Positions 33,386 through 46,200 of a stretch of 64,000 nucleotides of DNA are shown piece by piece. Source of the DNA: Mytilus trossulus (taxonomy: Eukaryota > Mollusca > Bivalvia > Mytilida > Mytilidae). Below the pieces are notes generated by a model, which saw only the letters and a list, made by a program, of their open reading frames with translations, was not told the origin of the DNA and made no database searches. Location of the stretch: NCBI RefSeq assembly GCF_036588685.1, contig NC_086376.1, positions 25,457,930-25,521,929 on the forward strand. The letters are read 5' to 3'. Position 1 is the first letter of the stretch. The number at the start of each line of letters is the position of its first letter. Both the position numbers and the translations under genes were made by a program.

Positions 33386-35210
33386 AAGAACACATTATTA
33401 CCACGAGTACATGCGCGCTAATAGGGTAATTTCATCTCTAAGAACACATTGTTACCACAAGAGACATGGAGACAATTTAAAATCCTTTTCTAAAAGGTGC
33501 AACGTACAACAAATAGATAACGAATAGGTAACGAATAGGTAGCAGGGTATTAACCGACCGCTGGAACGGGTACATGCGCGTTAATAGGGTCATTTTATCT
33601 CTAAGAACACATTGTTACCACCAGAGACATGGGCAAAATTGAAAAAACGATTTATTTCAAGGCGCAGCGTATAACCCGCGCATTAAAAACGAATAGGGAA
33701 CGAATAGGTAACAGGATATTATCCGAGCGCTGGAACGAGTACAAACGCGCTAATAGGGGTATTTCATCTAAAAGAAGAGATTATTACCATCAGAGATATG
33801 AACTTAATTAAAAATCCTTTTCTAAAAGGTGCAACGTACAACAAACGTATTATAAGTGAATAGGTAACGAATAGGTAACAGGGTATTAACTGACCGCTGA
33901 TACGAGTATATGTGCGCTAATAGGGTCATTTCATCTCTAAGAACACATTGTTACCACAAGTGACATGGAGACAATTAAAAATCTTTTTCTAAAAGGTGCA
34001 ACGTACAACAAACGTATTATAAGTGAATATGTAACGAATAGGTAACGAATAGGTAACGAATAGGTAACAATGTATTAACCGAGCGCTGGAACGGGTTCAT
34101 GCGCTCTTATATTGTCATTTCATCTCTATGAACACATTGTTACCACCAGAGACATGAACACAATTAAAAAACGATTTATTTCAAGGTGCAACGTATACTT
34201 CGTGCATTAAAAGCAAATCAGGAACGAATAAGTAACAGGGTATTATCCGAGCGCTGGAACGAGTACAAACGCGCTAATAGGGGTATTTCATCTAAAAGAA
34301 GACATTATTACCATCAGAGATATGAATTTTAATTAAAAATCCTTTTCTAAAAGGTGCAACGTACAACAAACGTATTATAAGTGAATAGGTAACGAATAGG
34401 TAACAGGGTATTAACCGACCGCTGATACGAGTATATGTGCGCTAATAGGGTCATTTCATCTCTAAGAACACATTGTTACCACAAGTGACATGGAGACAAT
34501 TGTGATTTATAAGTCAAAGTCTAGTCTGGTTGTGATTTATAATTCAAAGTAATTAAAAATCTTTTTCTAAAAGGTGCAACGTACAACAAACGTATTATAA
34601 CTGAATAGGTAACGAATAGGTAACGAATAGGTAACAGGGTATTTACCGAGCGCTGGAACGAGTACATGCGCGCTAATAGGGTAATTTAATATCTAAGAAC
34701 ACATTGTTACCACAAGAGACATGAAGACAATTTAAAATCCTTTTCTAAAAGGTGCAACGTGAACACATGACATGAACACAATTAAAAAACGATTTATTTC
34801 AAGGTGCAACGTATACTTCGTGCATTTAAGGCAAATCAGGAACGAATAAGTAACAGGGTATTATCTGAGCGCTGGAACGGGTACATACGCGCTAATAGGG
34901 GTATTTCATCTATAAGAACACATTATTACCACCAGAGATATGAACACAATAGAAAATCCTTTTCTAAAAGGTGCAACGTACAACAAACCTTTTAAAAGCG
35001 AATAAGTAACGAATATTTAACAGGGTATTATCCGAGCGCTGGAACGGATACAATGCACTTATAGAATTAGGTCACCTCTTAGAGCCCAAATCTTCCACCA
35101 GAGACAACAAAACAATTGAAAATCATGTTTTAAAAGGTGTTAAGTAAGATACACGTATTATAAGCGAATTATAAGCGAGTGATGGAACGAATTTAACAAG
35201 GTAATTGCAT
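33386..35210 (-). repeat. 167-bp satellite, minus-oriented arm (about 10 monomers)
   Basis: The same monomer in reverse orientation, with tttcatctctaagaacacat near 33430, 33930, 34110, 34460 and variants elsewhere. A roughly 530-bp three-monomer period is visible: gaccgctgatacgagtatat at about 33892 and 34418. A 49-bp unrelated insert (gtgatttataagtcaaag type) sits near 34503. Monomers are decayed beyond 35100. The plus and minus arms together form an inverted repeat of over 4 kb. Confidence 0.93.
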
Positions 35211-35214
35211 GCTC

Positions 35215-35545
35215 CGAAACGATGTACACCCTGCTTACATGTTTAACTCCACCACATTATGTTAGTATGTGCCTGTCCCTAGACACGAGCCTGAAATTAA
35301 TAGTTATCGTTTGTTTTTGTGTTACATTTTCCGTTTATTTTTTGTATATGAAATACGGCCGTCAGTTTTGTTGTTTGAATTGTATGAGGTTGTCGTGTCT
35401 GGGCCTTTTATAGGTGACTACACGGTTTTGGGTATGCTCATTGTTGAAGGCCGTGCAGTGAACTATAGTTGATAATTTCTGTGTCATTTTGGTCTAATGT
35501 GGAGTGTTGTCTCATTGGCAATCATACCACATCTTCTTTTTTATG
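35215..35545 (+). repeat. Dispersed mussel repeat
   Basis: ctgcttacatgtttaactcc, gtgcctgtccctagacacga, gctcattgttgaaggccgtg and tgtctcattggcaatcatac. I recognise this as a very common mussel repeat. It separates the satellite from degenerate monomers at about 35545-35760. Confidence 0.6.
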
Positions 35546-35765
35546 CAAGCGCTAACACGGTGATTTCATCCCGTCGAACCAAGATCCATCTTCAAACATA
35601 CGGACATAAAGCAGTTAAAAGGTAGAACGTATAAAAAACATGAACATGAAGTAAAAGGATCGGTTGAGCACAAACACATATAAATAGGTCATAAAAAGAT
35701 CATTTTACCTCAACAAATTTAGAACTATTACCATATGTAAGAGTATTAACAACTAGATTTGTAAT
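35545..35765 (-). repeat. Degenerate satellite monomers
   Basis: gctaacacggtgatttcatc, ttaaaaggtagaacgtat and ataaaaagatcattttacct keep the order of the reverse-oriented monomer at low identity. This is the decayed edge of the array. Confidence 0.5.
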
Positions 35766-35789
35766 TGCTAGCAATAACGGATGGCACCC

Positions 35790-36385
35790 TCCCCCTATTA
35801 CCAGGTGAGCGGCAGCCATTTTGACAATTCCAAAGGCAAAGAGAGCATCTACACATGTCTAGTAACATTTTTGCTAAGTTTCATTCAGTTTGAACATTTT
35901 GAAATTTTGGATATTTTTGCTGTTTCCATGGTTACGGCGGCCATTTAGAAAATTATAACTTCAAAATCCAACTCTGCCTATGCCAGTTACCATTCCTGTA
36001 AAGTTTCATCCAGTTTACTCAAAATTCTTATTTTTGAATTTTTTGACCTTTTTGCATTGTTTCCATGGTAACAAGACCTATTTTGCCTATTTTAACTCCA
36101 ACTGCCACATCAACCAATGTTGCTCATAATTACTGTGAAGTTTCATGAAGTTTTGAGCATTTTGAGAATTTTGAAAATTTTGGTGTAGTTTCCATGGCAA
36201 CATAGTAGTTCCAATGATCGCCAAAATCATCCAACACCTGTATATAGTTGGCACCTACATTGTTTTAAAATATGATGATTCTGAGTTGAAGCATATCCAA
36301 ACAGTTCACCAAAAACCAAAAACTATTTTTTTTCACAATTGTGCCGTTTCCATGGTAACGGCAGCCATATTAAACTATTCCATGC
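35790..36385 (+). repeat. Dispersed repeat with gtttccatggtaac sub-repeats
   Basis: gtttccatgg recurs at about 35927, 36059, 36188 and 36348. It is paired with aagtttcat (35877, 36000, 36138) and with gccatttt/gccat. The sub-repeat is about 130 bp. I recognise it as a bivalve family; non-coding. Confidence 0.6.
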
Positions 36386-36414
36386 CATAATTAAAAGGGG
36401 GAAGGATATCAAAA

Positions 36415-36756
36415 ATCAAATAAGTAACGAATAGGGAATAGGGAATAGGGAATAGGTAACGAATAGGTAACGAATAGGTAACGAATAGGGAATAGGGAAT
36501 AGGTAACGAATAGGCAACGAATAGGGAATAGGGAATAGGTAACGAATAGGCAACGAATAGGGAATAGGGAATAGGTAACGAATAGGCAACGAATAGGGAA
36601 TAGGGAAAGGGTAACGAATAGGCAACGAATAGGGAATAGGGAATAGGGAAAGGGTAACGAATAGGCAACGAATAGGGAATAGGGAAAAGGTAACGAATAG
36701 GTAACGAATAGGTAACGAATAGGGAATAGGTAACGAATAGGGAATAGGTAACCAAC
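36415..36756 (-). repeat. 11-bp/7-bp array derived from the satellite sub-motif
   Basis: Units gaataggtaac, gaataggcaac and the shorter gaatagg are tandemly repeated. The 11-mer is the complement of gttacctattc, the variable sub-repeat of the 167-bp monomer. A roughly 53-bp higher-order pattern (gaatagggaatagggaatag then gtaacgaataggcaac) recurs between 36485 and 36680. Long frames on the minus strand here (up to 130 codons) are repeat artefacts. Confidence 0.93.
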
Positions 36757-36905
36757 TTGACGCCCATCGAAAAGTGACGTTAACACAACAATCAATCCAT
36801 CATTTTTTTCTTATTTTGAAACAATAATGTTTGTACAAATTGTTTAATTTATTAACTTTTTAGTAACTTCAAGTCAGATGGCGGATTCGTTTTTGTGTGT
36901 GTGAA

Positions 36906-36926
36906 AGGGGGGGGGGGGGGGGGGTC
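36906..36926 (+). repeat. Poly-G tract
   Basis: About 18 consecutive G after gtgtgtgtgaaa. It is a G-quadruplex-capable homopolymer; its exact length is probably unreliable. Confidence 0.85.
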
Positions 36927-36929
36927 AAA

Positions 36930-38835
36930 TAGACTATTCATCCTTGAATTCGAGAACGAAACGTTTTTAGTCTCGCTACACTCGTTGAAATTTTAAAACT
37001 TTTATTTTTATTTTTACATGGCACACCCCTTTCAGAATTCAGGAAACGCCCCTAAAGGTAAAATAGATATTTGACGGCTGTGCAGTATATCTGAGGTAGT
37101 CACCTTAGCTGTGCATTATTCTGATTAGAGCACAGTAAGAACAAAGAGATTTTATCCATGTTGTGTGTTAATGTAAAAAATAAACATCATCATTCCATAA
37201 ATTTTATATACCTGGGACTTTTAATAGATTGTCAAACCAGAAAGTTATGTGCTGGCTAGAAAAAGTCGGCAATAAAAAATGAATAATTCACTATATATCG
37301 AGTTTTGCATACCATATAGTAACTGTTTAGGCTAGTATAGTCTTTTTCACGTTGGTTTTTGTTCACCTTATCCATGAATGGTTTCAAATTTAATACCTTT
37401 TTAAATTTTATCTCTTGAAATATATATATAAGGTTTTGATGCAACTGCATAAATACCTAGTGTTTTTTTTGCTAGTTTACTTAAGAGATTCACCACTGTA
37501 GTTTCATAGCGCATATTGGGCAAAGTACCAGGGCTATGCGATCGCTAAAAAAGAATAGACTCAAACAATTTATCGGAAACATGGTTTCCCAACTTGACAG
37601 AGAAATAGGATGTCTTACGAATGGGTTGCCAGATTGGACAATTAGACACTTCCCATTAATGATTTTTTTTAACCTATCTGTGACACTCTATTCCTAAAAA
37701 GTGTATTCATTGCAACAGGGTGGCAGTTTAAAAATAAACTCAAAGAATCAATTAACTTACCTGATCGAGACATCTATATTATGAAGACACACATCATGGT
37801 ACCGTGAACATGCCGTTTACTTTTTTTGACCTTTGAATCTAATTTTAAGACGTCATAATTTTTATGTGACGTCAAGACTATATAATTATAGCGTCATTCA
37901 TATTCCCGCAATATGTAATAATACCTCATATGATCATTGATGATTGGTTGATTGTTGATTGTTATATATAGTTGCAAGTACATATATAAATGCACATTGA
38001 TGACGAATGAACGATCAAAGATACCGACTTAGGAATACACCATGAACTTTTTTTGCTTTTGTTTGACAACTGTTAGTCCAAATAACGTATAATAGTTGTA
38101 TATTAATTTTTTTAGAATACCATGAACACTTATTGTACTTGTCAAGTCTAGAAATCAGTATTTTGGAAAAGTCGTACACTTTTTAACTTATTACACAAAA
38201 AGAATTTAATTTTGAAATTATTCTAAATACGATTTGGTTAATTGTTGAACAAAACACTACCATTTCAAGAAATATCTATTCATGATTGTTGCATAATTTA
38301 TGTTAATTCATCTATTGTATATTATTATTCTCTACTTATATTTCAATATATATAACTATATATTTACTGTCATCCTGAACTTTTAATTTTTGAATTACTT
38401 GAATAGTATTATGTAAAGTTGTTGCTTGTATCCAATCGTACTGTTAATTTAGGCAATAAAATAATAACTAGCAGCTTATTTTAGACATGATCAAAGTACT
38501 GTTTGAAGGCCTGACCTGGTCCACACAAACGAGGCTGGAAAATTTAGGTTTGTAAAATGCATGAGAAAGTCCGGTAAATTCAAAATGAAGTGCTCAAAAA
38601 CTGTTTAAGGATAATGCAATCTATCAGAACAAAAAACAACTGTCATTTATATTTTTCACTGCAGATTTCGATAGAAGCCCACAGAATACTTGATTGTGAG
38701 GAAATTGCGCCTTATTGTAGACGAACGATTATTTCTCAGAAAATGTAAAGCCTACTGGGCCAAAAAACACAAAACACAAAAATACTATGACAGAACTATC
38801 TACCAAAGTTAAAATGAAGTGAATGTAAACAATAA
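36930..38835. other. AT-rich intergenic DNA, nothing recognised
   Basis: No exon, RNA gene or repeat family was supported. The palindrome gacgtcataatttttatgtg then acgtc (about 37850-37874) contains two gacgtc cores but is isolated. Confidence 0.4.
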
Positions 38836-39025
38836 AAGGCAACCGTACCCATACTATACCCATGGTGGACTATAAAAGGCCCCGGCATGAAAAATATAAA
38901 ACAATGAGAAAACTAACGACGTAATCTATTACATAACAATTTACGGAAAACAAATATGACAGACATAAACCAACGACAACAACTGAACTACAGGCTGTTG
39001 ACTAGGAAAAGGCACATACAGAATG
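38835..39025 (-). repeat. Reverse copy of the dispersed mussel repeat
   Basis: aggcaaccgtacccatacta, taaaaggccccggcatg, cgacaacaactgaactacag and aaaggcacatacagaatg are the reverse complement of the family seen at 35215-35545. Confidence 0.5.
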
Positions 39026-39213
39026 TGCATGACGGAGTCATTTGGAATATTATACATGGATGTGCTGCATAAAACTGCCCATTGCATAGTTGCATAGTGA
39101 ACATGGAATGAATCCGGACCGTTTGTAATGCGCCTGGATTCTACTGATGTGAGCCACATGACTTGGAGGAAATATGGGGTACAGAAAGTAAATCCATCTT
39201 GCACAAAATAAAT

Positions 39214-39362
39214 CAGAGGCAGATTTAGGGGGGGGCGGGCACCCCCCCCCCCCCCCTTTTTGGGAAAAATTTTGGTTGCTTATATAGGGAATCACTGGAG
39301 CGGGCCCCCTCTTAGGTCAGTCAGTGGGCCCCCACTTATGAAAATTCCTGGATCCGCCACTG
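39214..39362. mobile_element. Short MITE with GC homopolymer core
   Basis: The ends cagaggcagatttagggggg and aattcctggatccgccactg are imperfect inverted repeats. The interior has a G run (cgggc) followed by about 18 C. I recognise the ccactg/cagtgg-ended family as common in bivalves. Confidence 0.55.
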
Positions 39363-40151
39363 CAAATGGTTTTTTTTTCTCCGACTTGTTTCTGACAAAC
39401 GAGAACAAATAAAATTGAGAAAGGAAATAGGGAATGTGTCAAAGCGACAACAACCCGACCATAGATCAGACAACAGCCGATGCATATGTGTGTGTGCCTT
39501 GACGGAAATTTACAAATCTACTTCCGTAAATAAAACTAAATCGAGCACTATTCGGTAATATTAGGAAAGACTAAGCTATAATGGTATTTCTCATGATCAC
39601 TAATTATGTTGTTTTAGAATTCAATTTGAAAAATATATAATTTACAAGTATGTTTAAAATTCAGTACAACAATATATTTTATTATGAATAATCTTTATAT
39701 TATTACGTGTGTCTCGAGACCTGTGTTTCCTGAACAATGCCATAAGGATCGCGCGCAGATGTAATCAAAAGCTGCGCTAACGTAACAAATTATTTCCCAT
39801 ATGCGCGCAATTATAATGCACAAGAACACAAGAGTAGACGACTAAATTTGACAAAGTGTTGTCATAAACTTTTTAGAATTACTCGGTTATTTGAAAATTA
39901 AGATTCGATAACTTATATTCATTGAGATAAAACGGCAATAATTGGAGAGAAAAAGGGGACTGATGTAAACAAGAAAACACGATAAAGTGAATAAAATAAG
40001 TTAGTAATTGTAGCGATAAAAAAGAAGCTTTTTAATGAAACTGAGAACTGTATAGCACGATCTGGTTTCCATAGTTAAAGAAGTTTTGGTTGTATAGATA
40101 TATATATAGATTTATATTATACTTTAACCCACGGTGATAACGATATTCAAC

Positions 40152-40238
40152 ATGTCAGGTAAGGTGGCTGTGGTCACTGGTGCTGCCCGAGGCTTTGGGA
40201 GAGCATTTACCGAAGCATTACTGAAAAGAGGAGACAAG
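40152..40238 (+). CDS. SDR1 exon 1
   Basis: Start ATG in context caacATGt; encodes 29 residues with the Rossmann glycine motif TGAARGFG. Donor gtaaat, phase 0. Confidence 0.88.
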
Positions 40239-43200
40239 GTAAATAATGTTAACCTTTGTTATGTGTTTGTATATATAAATCGTGTAATATGACCTTTTTC
40301 AAAGGTCAATATTTCGTACTATGAGTTCAAAGATAAATATTCCCAAAAAATAATCTCCCCATATAACTAGATCGAATATTTAAAAATAACCACATCTCGA
40401 AAGCAAGATAGATGATGGTATATGTTTGTCATATAAATAAATACACAATTTGATTTGTCTTTGTCATTCACATTTTAACTTTCTTATTAACACCTACAGT
40501 TTACAGGTGAAATGGAGGGGTCGTCTCAAAGATAAAATCATTCAAGAATAAAATTGGTTACATTTTCATATTTGACTGAACGGTATTGGGTTATTATTTT
40601 GTAAAAGGGACTGGATATGCCTATTGCAGATTTTTCTTGTTGTTTCTTTCTCTCATATGATAATTTTCTTAAATTATATATCTTCAAGTATAAATAAATA
40701 CCTTATACTTTCGACTGAATACTCAGTGTTTTTTGGACTTTAAATCATATTTTAAAGTTATCTTACAATATTTTCCAGGTTATGCTACATATATAATAAC
40801 AAATTTCGCACATGCGTATAAATAGTGGATCTCCTTGGGGTCTAAGTGTGACTCGGGATTGCCGATTTTTTGTAAGGGTGACGCGTGAAAGTCAAATTAT
40901 TGTGGCGTGAAAACGGAAAATAAAGTCTAGCGGGACACGGGAAATTACAAAAAAAAAAATGAGATTTTTTGTTATATAAATTATCATTTAGTTGACCGTT
41001 ATACCTTTTTTCATGCTTGTATCAAGATTTTTTGCATAATATCTCCCACTACAACAGTCCACTGTCATTTTATGTTTATTTTTATAAGGAGATATTTGAA
41101 AATTTATATGTATAAATAAACTCATCATAGATACCAGGACTAAATTAAGTATAGATGCCGGACGCGACGGTTTCGTAGATACAAAAGACTCATCAGTGAC
41201 GCTCGAATCCAAAAAAGTTAAAAAGACCAAATAAAGTACGAAGTTGAAGAGCATTGAGGACCAAAATTCCTAAAAGTTTTACCAAATACAGCTAAGGTAA
41301 TCTATAATGTATCACTAAAAGTACACATAGAAAGTCTTGAAAAACGAATTTTCTTCAAATCATTAAATTAAAAAATAATCGAAAATTAAATTAAATGCAC
41401 AAAACTAGAGCTTAAAATTGTACGAAAATGACAATTGGGGAAAGATTACATTTTTTTTAGCGATAACGATAAATTGATTTGCCAACGAAGAACTTTTCAG
41501 CGTTCAACTGTACATGGTTTTCTCGTTTGAATGGTTTTACACTTGCAATTTTGGGGCCCTTTACAGCTTGTTGTTCGGTGTGTGCCAAGGCTCCGTGTTG
41601 AAGGCCGTACCTTGACCTATAATTGTTAACTTTTATAAATTATTATTTGGATGGAGAGTTGTCTCATTGGTACTCGTACCACATCTTCCTATACCTATAT
41701 GAGCATAGGAAAATAAATATTCATAACCAAGTAACGAGGCATTAAAATACGTTTCATCCAGCAATTATCATTCCAAACATGTTCCCCTTTATACCTGGGA
41801 CAGTGATGTTACCGCACAACTTAAAAGTAAACTATAAAAATCCGTGGACAAGGTCCTAATCTATCAAAAAGATACAAAGCTCAAAAACAACTTATAAAAC
41901 CACTAAAATTACCGATCTGGGAGAACTCGCAGTTAATGAAATCAACTTTATATATGTTTTCAATCGAAGGAATTTTTCACTCGTTTTGTCGGATATTAAA
42001 CAGTACAGTTCCATTTAACAGGGGCCTCCGTAGCCGAGTGGTCTTCGTATTAACCACTGTAATCACTAGCAAGTAAACACAGAGGTTGTGAGTTCGAACC
42101 CCGCCCTTGCAGGTGCACTCAACTCCAATCCTAATTGAAAAGGACTGTCAGTTTTCCTACCGACGGTCGGTGGTTTTTCTCCGGGTAAAAACTACTCCAG
42201 CTTCCTCCACCACTTAAAACTGGCCGCCACGAAATCGCACAAAAGCACTGCAAAAGGTGGCGTTAAAACAACGAAAATCATAAGTAAAAAAATCCAATTA
42301 ACAGACCTGATATTATATGTTCATAATATTGAATATACAGATTATATCCTTTCGTCTTTAGGTATGCTTTTGTGATGTCGATGTCCAGCAAGGGAAACAA
42401 ACTGAAAATGAATTAAAACAGAATTTCGGAGACGATAATGTGCAATTTCTACCATGTGATGTCCGAAAAGACGAAGAATTCAAAGGTAACAGGGCAAATG
42501 TAGAAAATTGGATAAAAGCGGAAAAGATCAACGATTAGTTTTTATTTACTTTCTATTTTAGCCTCCCGCTTTCATATTTACCTGTGTGTTCATTATATTA
42601 TTCTTCGCAACTTATCTTGGTCACTGGTCCATAGAACTTCTTTTTATAGGTTGCTACTTTTAGAACCCCCTTGTTTCTATTCACTCCTCCACCACTGTTT
42701 CTTGTATAATCCACATTTGATGTTTACTCTTTATGAGCATCAATTCACAGCAAAGTCAATAAAGAACCATGGATTGATCTCAGGTCAATCAGATAGGCCA
42801 TTTGTTTCTGTTCCACAACTGATGACCGAGTCCCGTTGTGTTGTTCACGTTTAAATCATATAAGTTGCAGTCAATATTGAAGGTTCGTTTAAAAGCAGAT
42901 ACGTTAATATTTCTTCTCTATGCCAAAGACAATTCCGAATTCAGAAATAATCATGAATTATCTTACCCTGAAACATCACCGATAGTTTAAACAAACACCA
43001 ACTCCGACTCCTTTTGTGGCACCTATCGCAATGCTAATGACTGTTTAGTGAAAAAACATTTGGCGGTATCATAACTGAGAAAGGTGACGTGTTCGCAAAT
43101 AGCTATGCCCTTCGCCCACGGCATAGGTATTAGTCATCTGCGAAAAAGATATCCCATGAAGTGCAACCAATCATGATAACCGGTACTTTCGTAAAATTAC

Positions 43201-46200
43201 TTGAACTTGCTCTTCCCCATTTAGAACACTTGTTTCGAGTTTTATTGAAGCAACAACCCTCTGTTACTGAAATCATAGTTGGAAACCCAAATCATAAATA
43301 ATAACGCATTTAATCACTGACAATCAGACTTGACTCGAATTCACAGTTCTGTAATCATTTTTTTTCAAAATGTATGATATCGCACCCTTAAAATATATTT
43401 CACTTCTATATTTCAGATTTCTTTAACCGAGTGATTCAGAAATACAACACCGTTGATATAATGGTTAACAATGCTGGAATCATGAATGAGAATCAATGGA
43501 GAACCACCATAGATATTAATTTAGTGAGTGCACTTCTGGTTTTGTTGCGAAATTTTTGGGTATCTGTTTTCAGTTGGGATATTCCAAATGAGGGTTAACC
43601 AATTATTATTTGAACTTAAAAAACAGTGGACTTTTATAATTTACCTGGCCCAACATGAATCTTCTGAAACTTCGAGCCAAATTCAATCAAACTTGACCAC
43701 ACTCATCACACTCATCATTGATGTGTCTAGTTGAAAAATATATGCCGATCAACACGACGAAATGGCTGAGATAGAACATATGGGAGAGAATGTATCATAT
43801 GTTTACATGTTCAGTAACTACTAGTCTGCAGATTGATTATTGCGTTCAAAAAGTCAATTTTGTTTTATTTTGGATTCAGAAAGATAAAGTTAGCAGCTCC
43901 TTTCGATTGACATATTTCAGAAAAAAAAATGTTTCTACAATGTACTTTTATATAGATAGGCTTCTTGCATGTTTTTGTAAAAGTTAACTGGGAATAATTC
44001 ATATTAGACAAACTCAATGACATACTGAAAACTTAAGTTTGAATAAGTATCTAACTTTAGAAACAGTGTACTTTTATAAGCTTACCAGGCCCACAATGAA
44101 ATTCTTTCCTCGAAAACTACAGGTACAGTTTCAATCAAACTTAGCCACATTCAACATTGATGTATCTAGCTTAAAATATGTGTCCAATGTCCCCGCCCGC
44201 CATCATGACTGACATGGCTGGAAATAAACATACATGTCAAAAGCAACCGGTCTTTGCATCGGAAATACACACATTGATTCTAAAACCAGTTGTGGGCATG
44301 GTACGGGTTATTATGGATCGACACTAAGCAATTGCATTGTTACGTTTTTGTAAATATATCTGTCCTCGGATCCCTAATCCAATCACCTATATGAATACGG
44401 CATTATCAAATACTCATATATTGCAGTCATTGATAAGAAAGACAAATGAATATAAAAATAAATACATAGGCATGAACATTGTAACTAATATTTTTTCAAG
44501 CTTTTTGAACTTTTTAGACAGCAATGGTACACGGGTCTTTGTTGGCAATGGATCATATGAAGAATAGAAGTAATAGTGGAGGTTTAATTGTGAATGTTTC
44601 ATCCTTGGCAGGTAAGACAAATATTGCCTATATACTTACCGGTAAATATCTACAACTACCAGGAACATTACAATTAATATGAAATACCGAAGGGTTAATC
44701 GGTCATAAGCCGGTGGTCACTTTAAACTATGATCAAACACAATAACTGTATGGCACACAAAAGCACACCCGAACGAGAAAAGAAGAAACAAAATGGCGCT
44801 CAAAATCATAATCAAACGTAAAGTGATAAACCAAAAGGCAAACAAAACAAAAGGCAAACAAAACAAAAGGCACAGAAAGTCATAAACAAAAGAGATACCG
44901 ACTTTAGAAAGTTGATTTTTTACAGAAACCTCGATAATATTAAAGAAAAATTATTCGAACGGTAATTTACGGTCCAAAAAATAAACTTTCCCGTGTCTTT
45001 TCCTAACGTAAATTGTACTTATCCCTTGTCTATTGTTTCTGCACTTAACTAGATATAGGAAAATGTGGTATAAGTGCCAATGAGACAACTCTTCATCCAA
45101 ATAACAATTTAATAAAAGTAAACCATTATAGGTCAACGTACGGCCTTCAACACGAAGCCTTGGCTGGACAAACACGGATCTCATCCTAGAATTAAAAGAA
45201 AACCTCAGATCAGCTAAGGCCTTTTCAATTTCATCAATTTGCCTTTGGTATAATGCACTCTGCATGAGGTCTCTAATAATGAAAAATAACGGTTACACAT
45301 ATCGACCAAATGGCAATCAGGATTAGGCATACTTTGAATTCGGAATACCATGTTCTACATAAAATGGCTGCGCCAATAATATTTAATGGTTGATTGAAAC
45401 CTTGATATAATATCTATTTCCACCCTCTTACTAGACATATATATACACAAATACAATGTATTTTTAGCAATGCACATTATATATGTATAAACTAAATATA
45501 CACAGACACGATGAAACTGTTGATTGTAGGTGTTATGCCAGTGTCATTTTGTCCAGCCTATACAGCATCTAAACATGGAGTAGTAGCGTTTTCAAGAAGC
45601 TGGGCTGTGAGTCATAATTGATCTTTCTTCTAAGTGTAAACATACATACATTCGGACATATTTACTCTTTATCGTATACATTTATGAATGATTACAGAGA
45701 AGAATACAAAATGTCTGTCAACAGCAAACATATCACCAAAATGATAAATACACATCATGATATGAAAAAGACAACCACTGAAGATATTCATGAGTTACAT
45801 GGGTTAAACTTGTCAACCTTTCTCTTTTAAATCTCAGATATTGGAATTACGAAAAAAGAGCTTTTGCGGGGAAAACACTTACACTCTCAAAATAATAAAA
45901 CAAACATTGATACACATTATTTTACTAAAGACCATAAATGTTAGAATGTTAGAAGCTTCTAAATTTAACCCCAAATACTTAACATGCTGATATTAAATCA
46001 TGGCTTCAAATATCTAGATGACTGTACTTCATAGAAAATATCAGAAACGCCATAAAATGTGTTGCAAACGCTACTCATAGTAGCATCTTCGAGTCTTTGT
46101 CTAAAGTAGAAGTGAGCGAATTGATGTACATCCTTAAACATATCAGATCCTAATATGATTGTCTAGCAACAGTATAACCATAACCTGTATCGATTGCTAA

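Noticed and set aside
36375-36795. Minus-strand frames of about 130 codons rich in SLPIRYLF
   Set aside because: Generated by the 11-bp/7-bp array; open in several frames at once.
42022-42110. Possible tRNA gene
   Set aside because: A and B boxes are present, but no clean cloverleaf or anticodon arm can be assigned and the segment continues into a SINE body flanked by target duplications.
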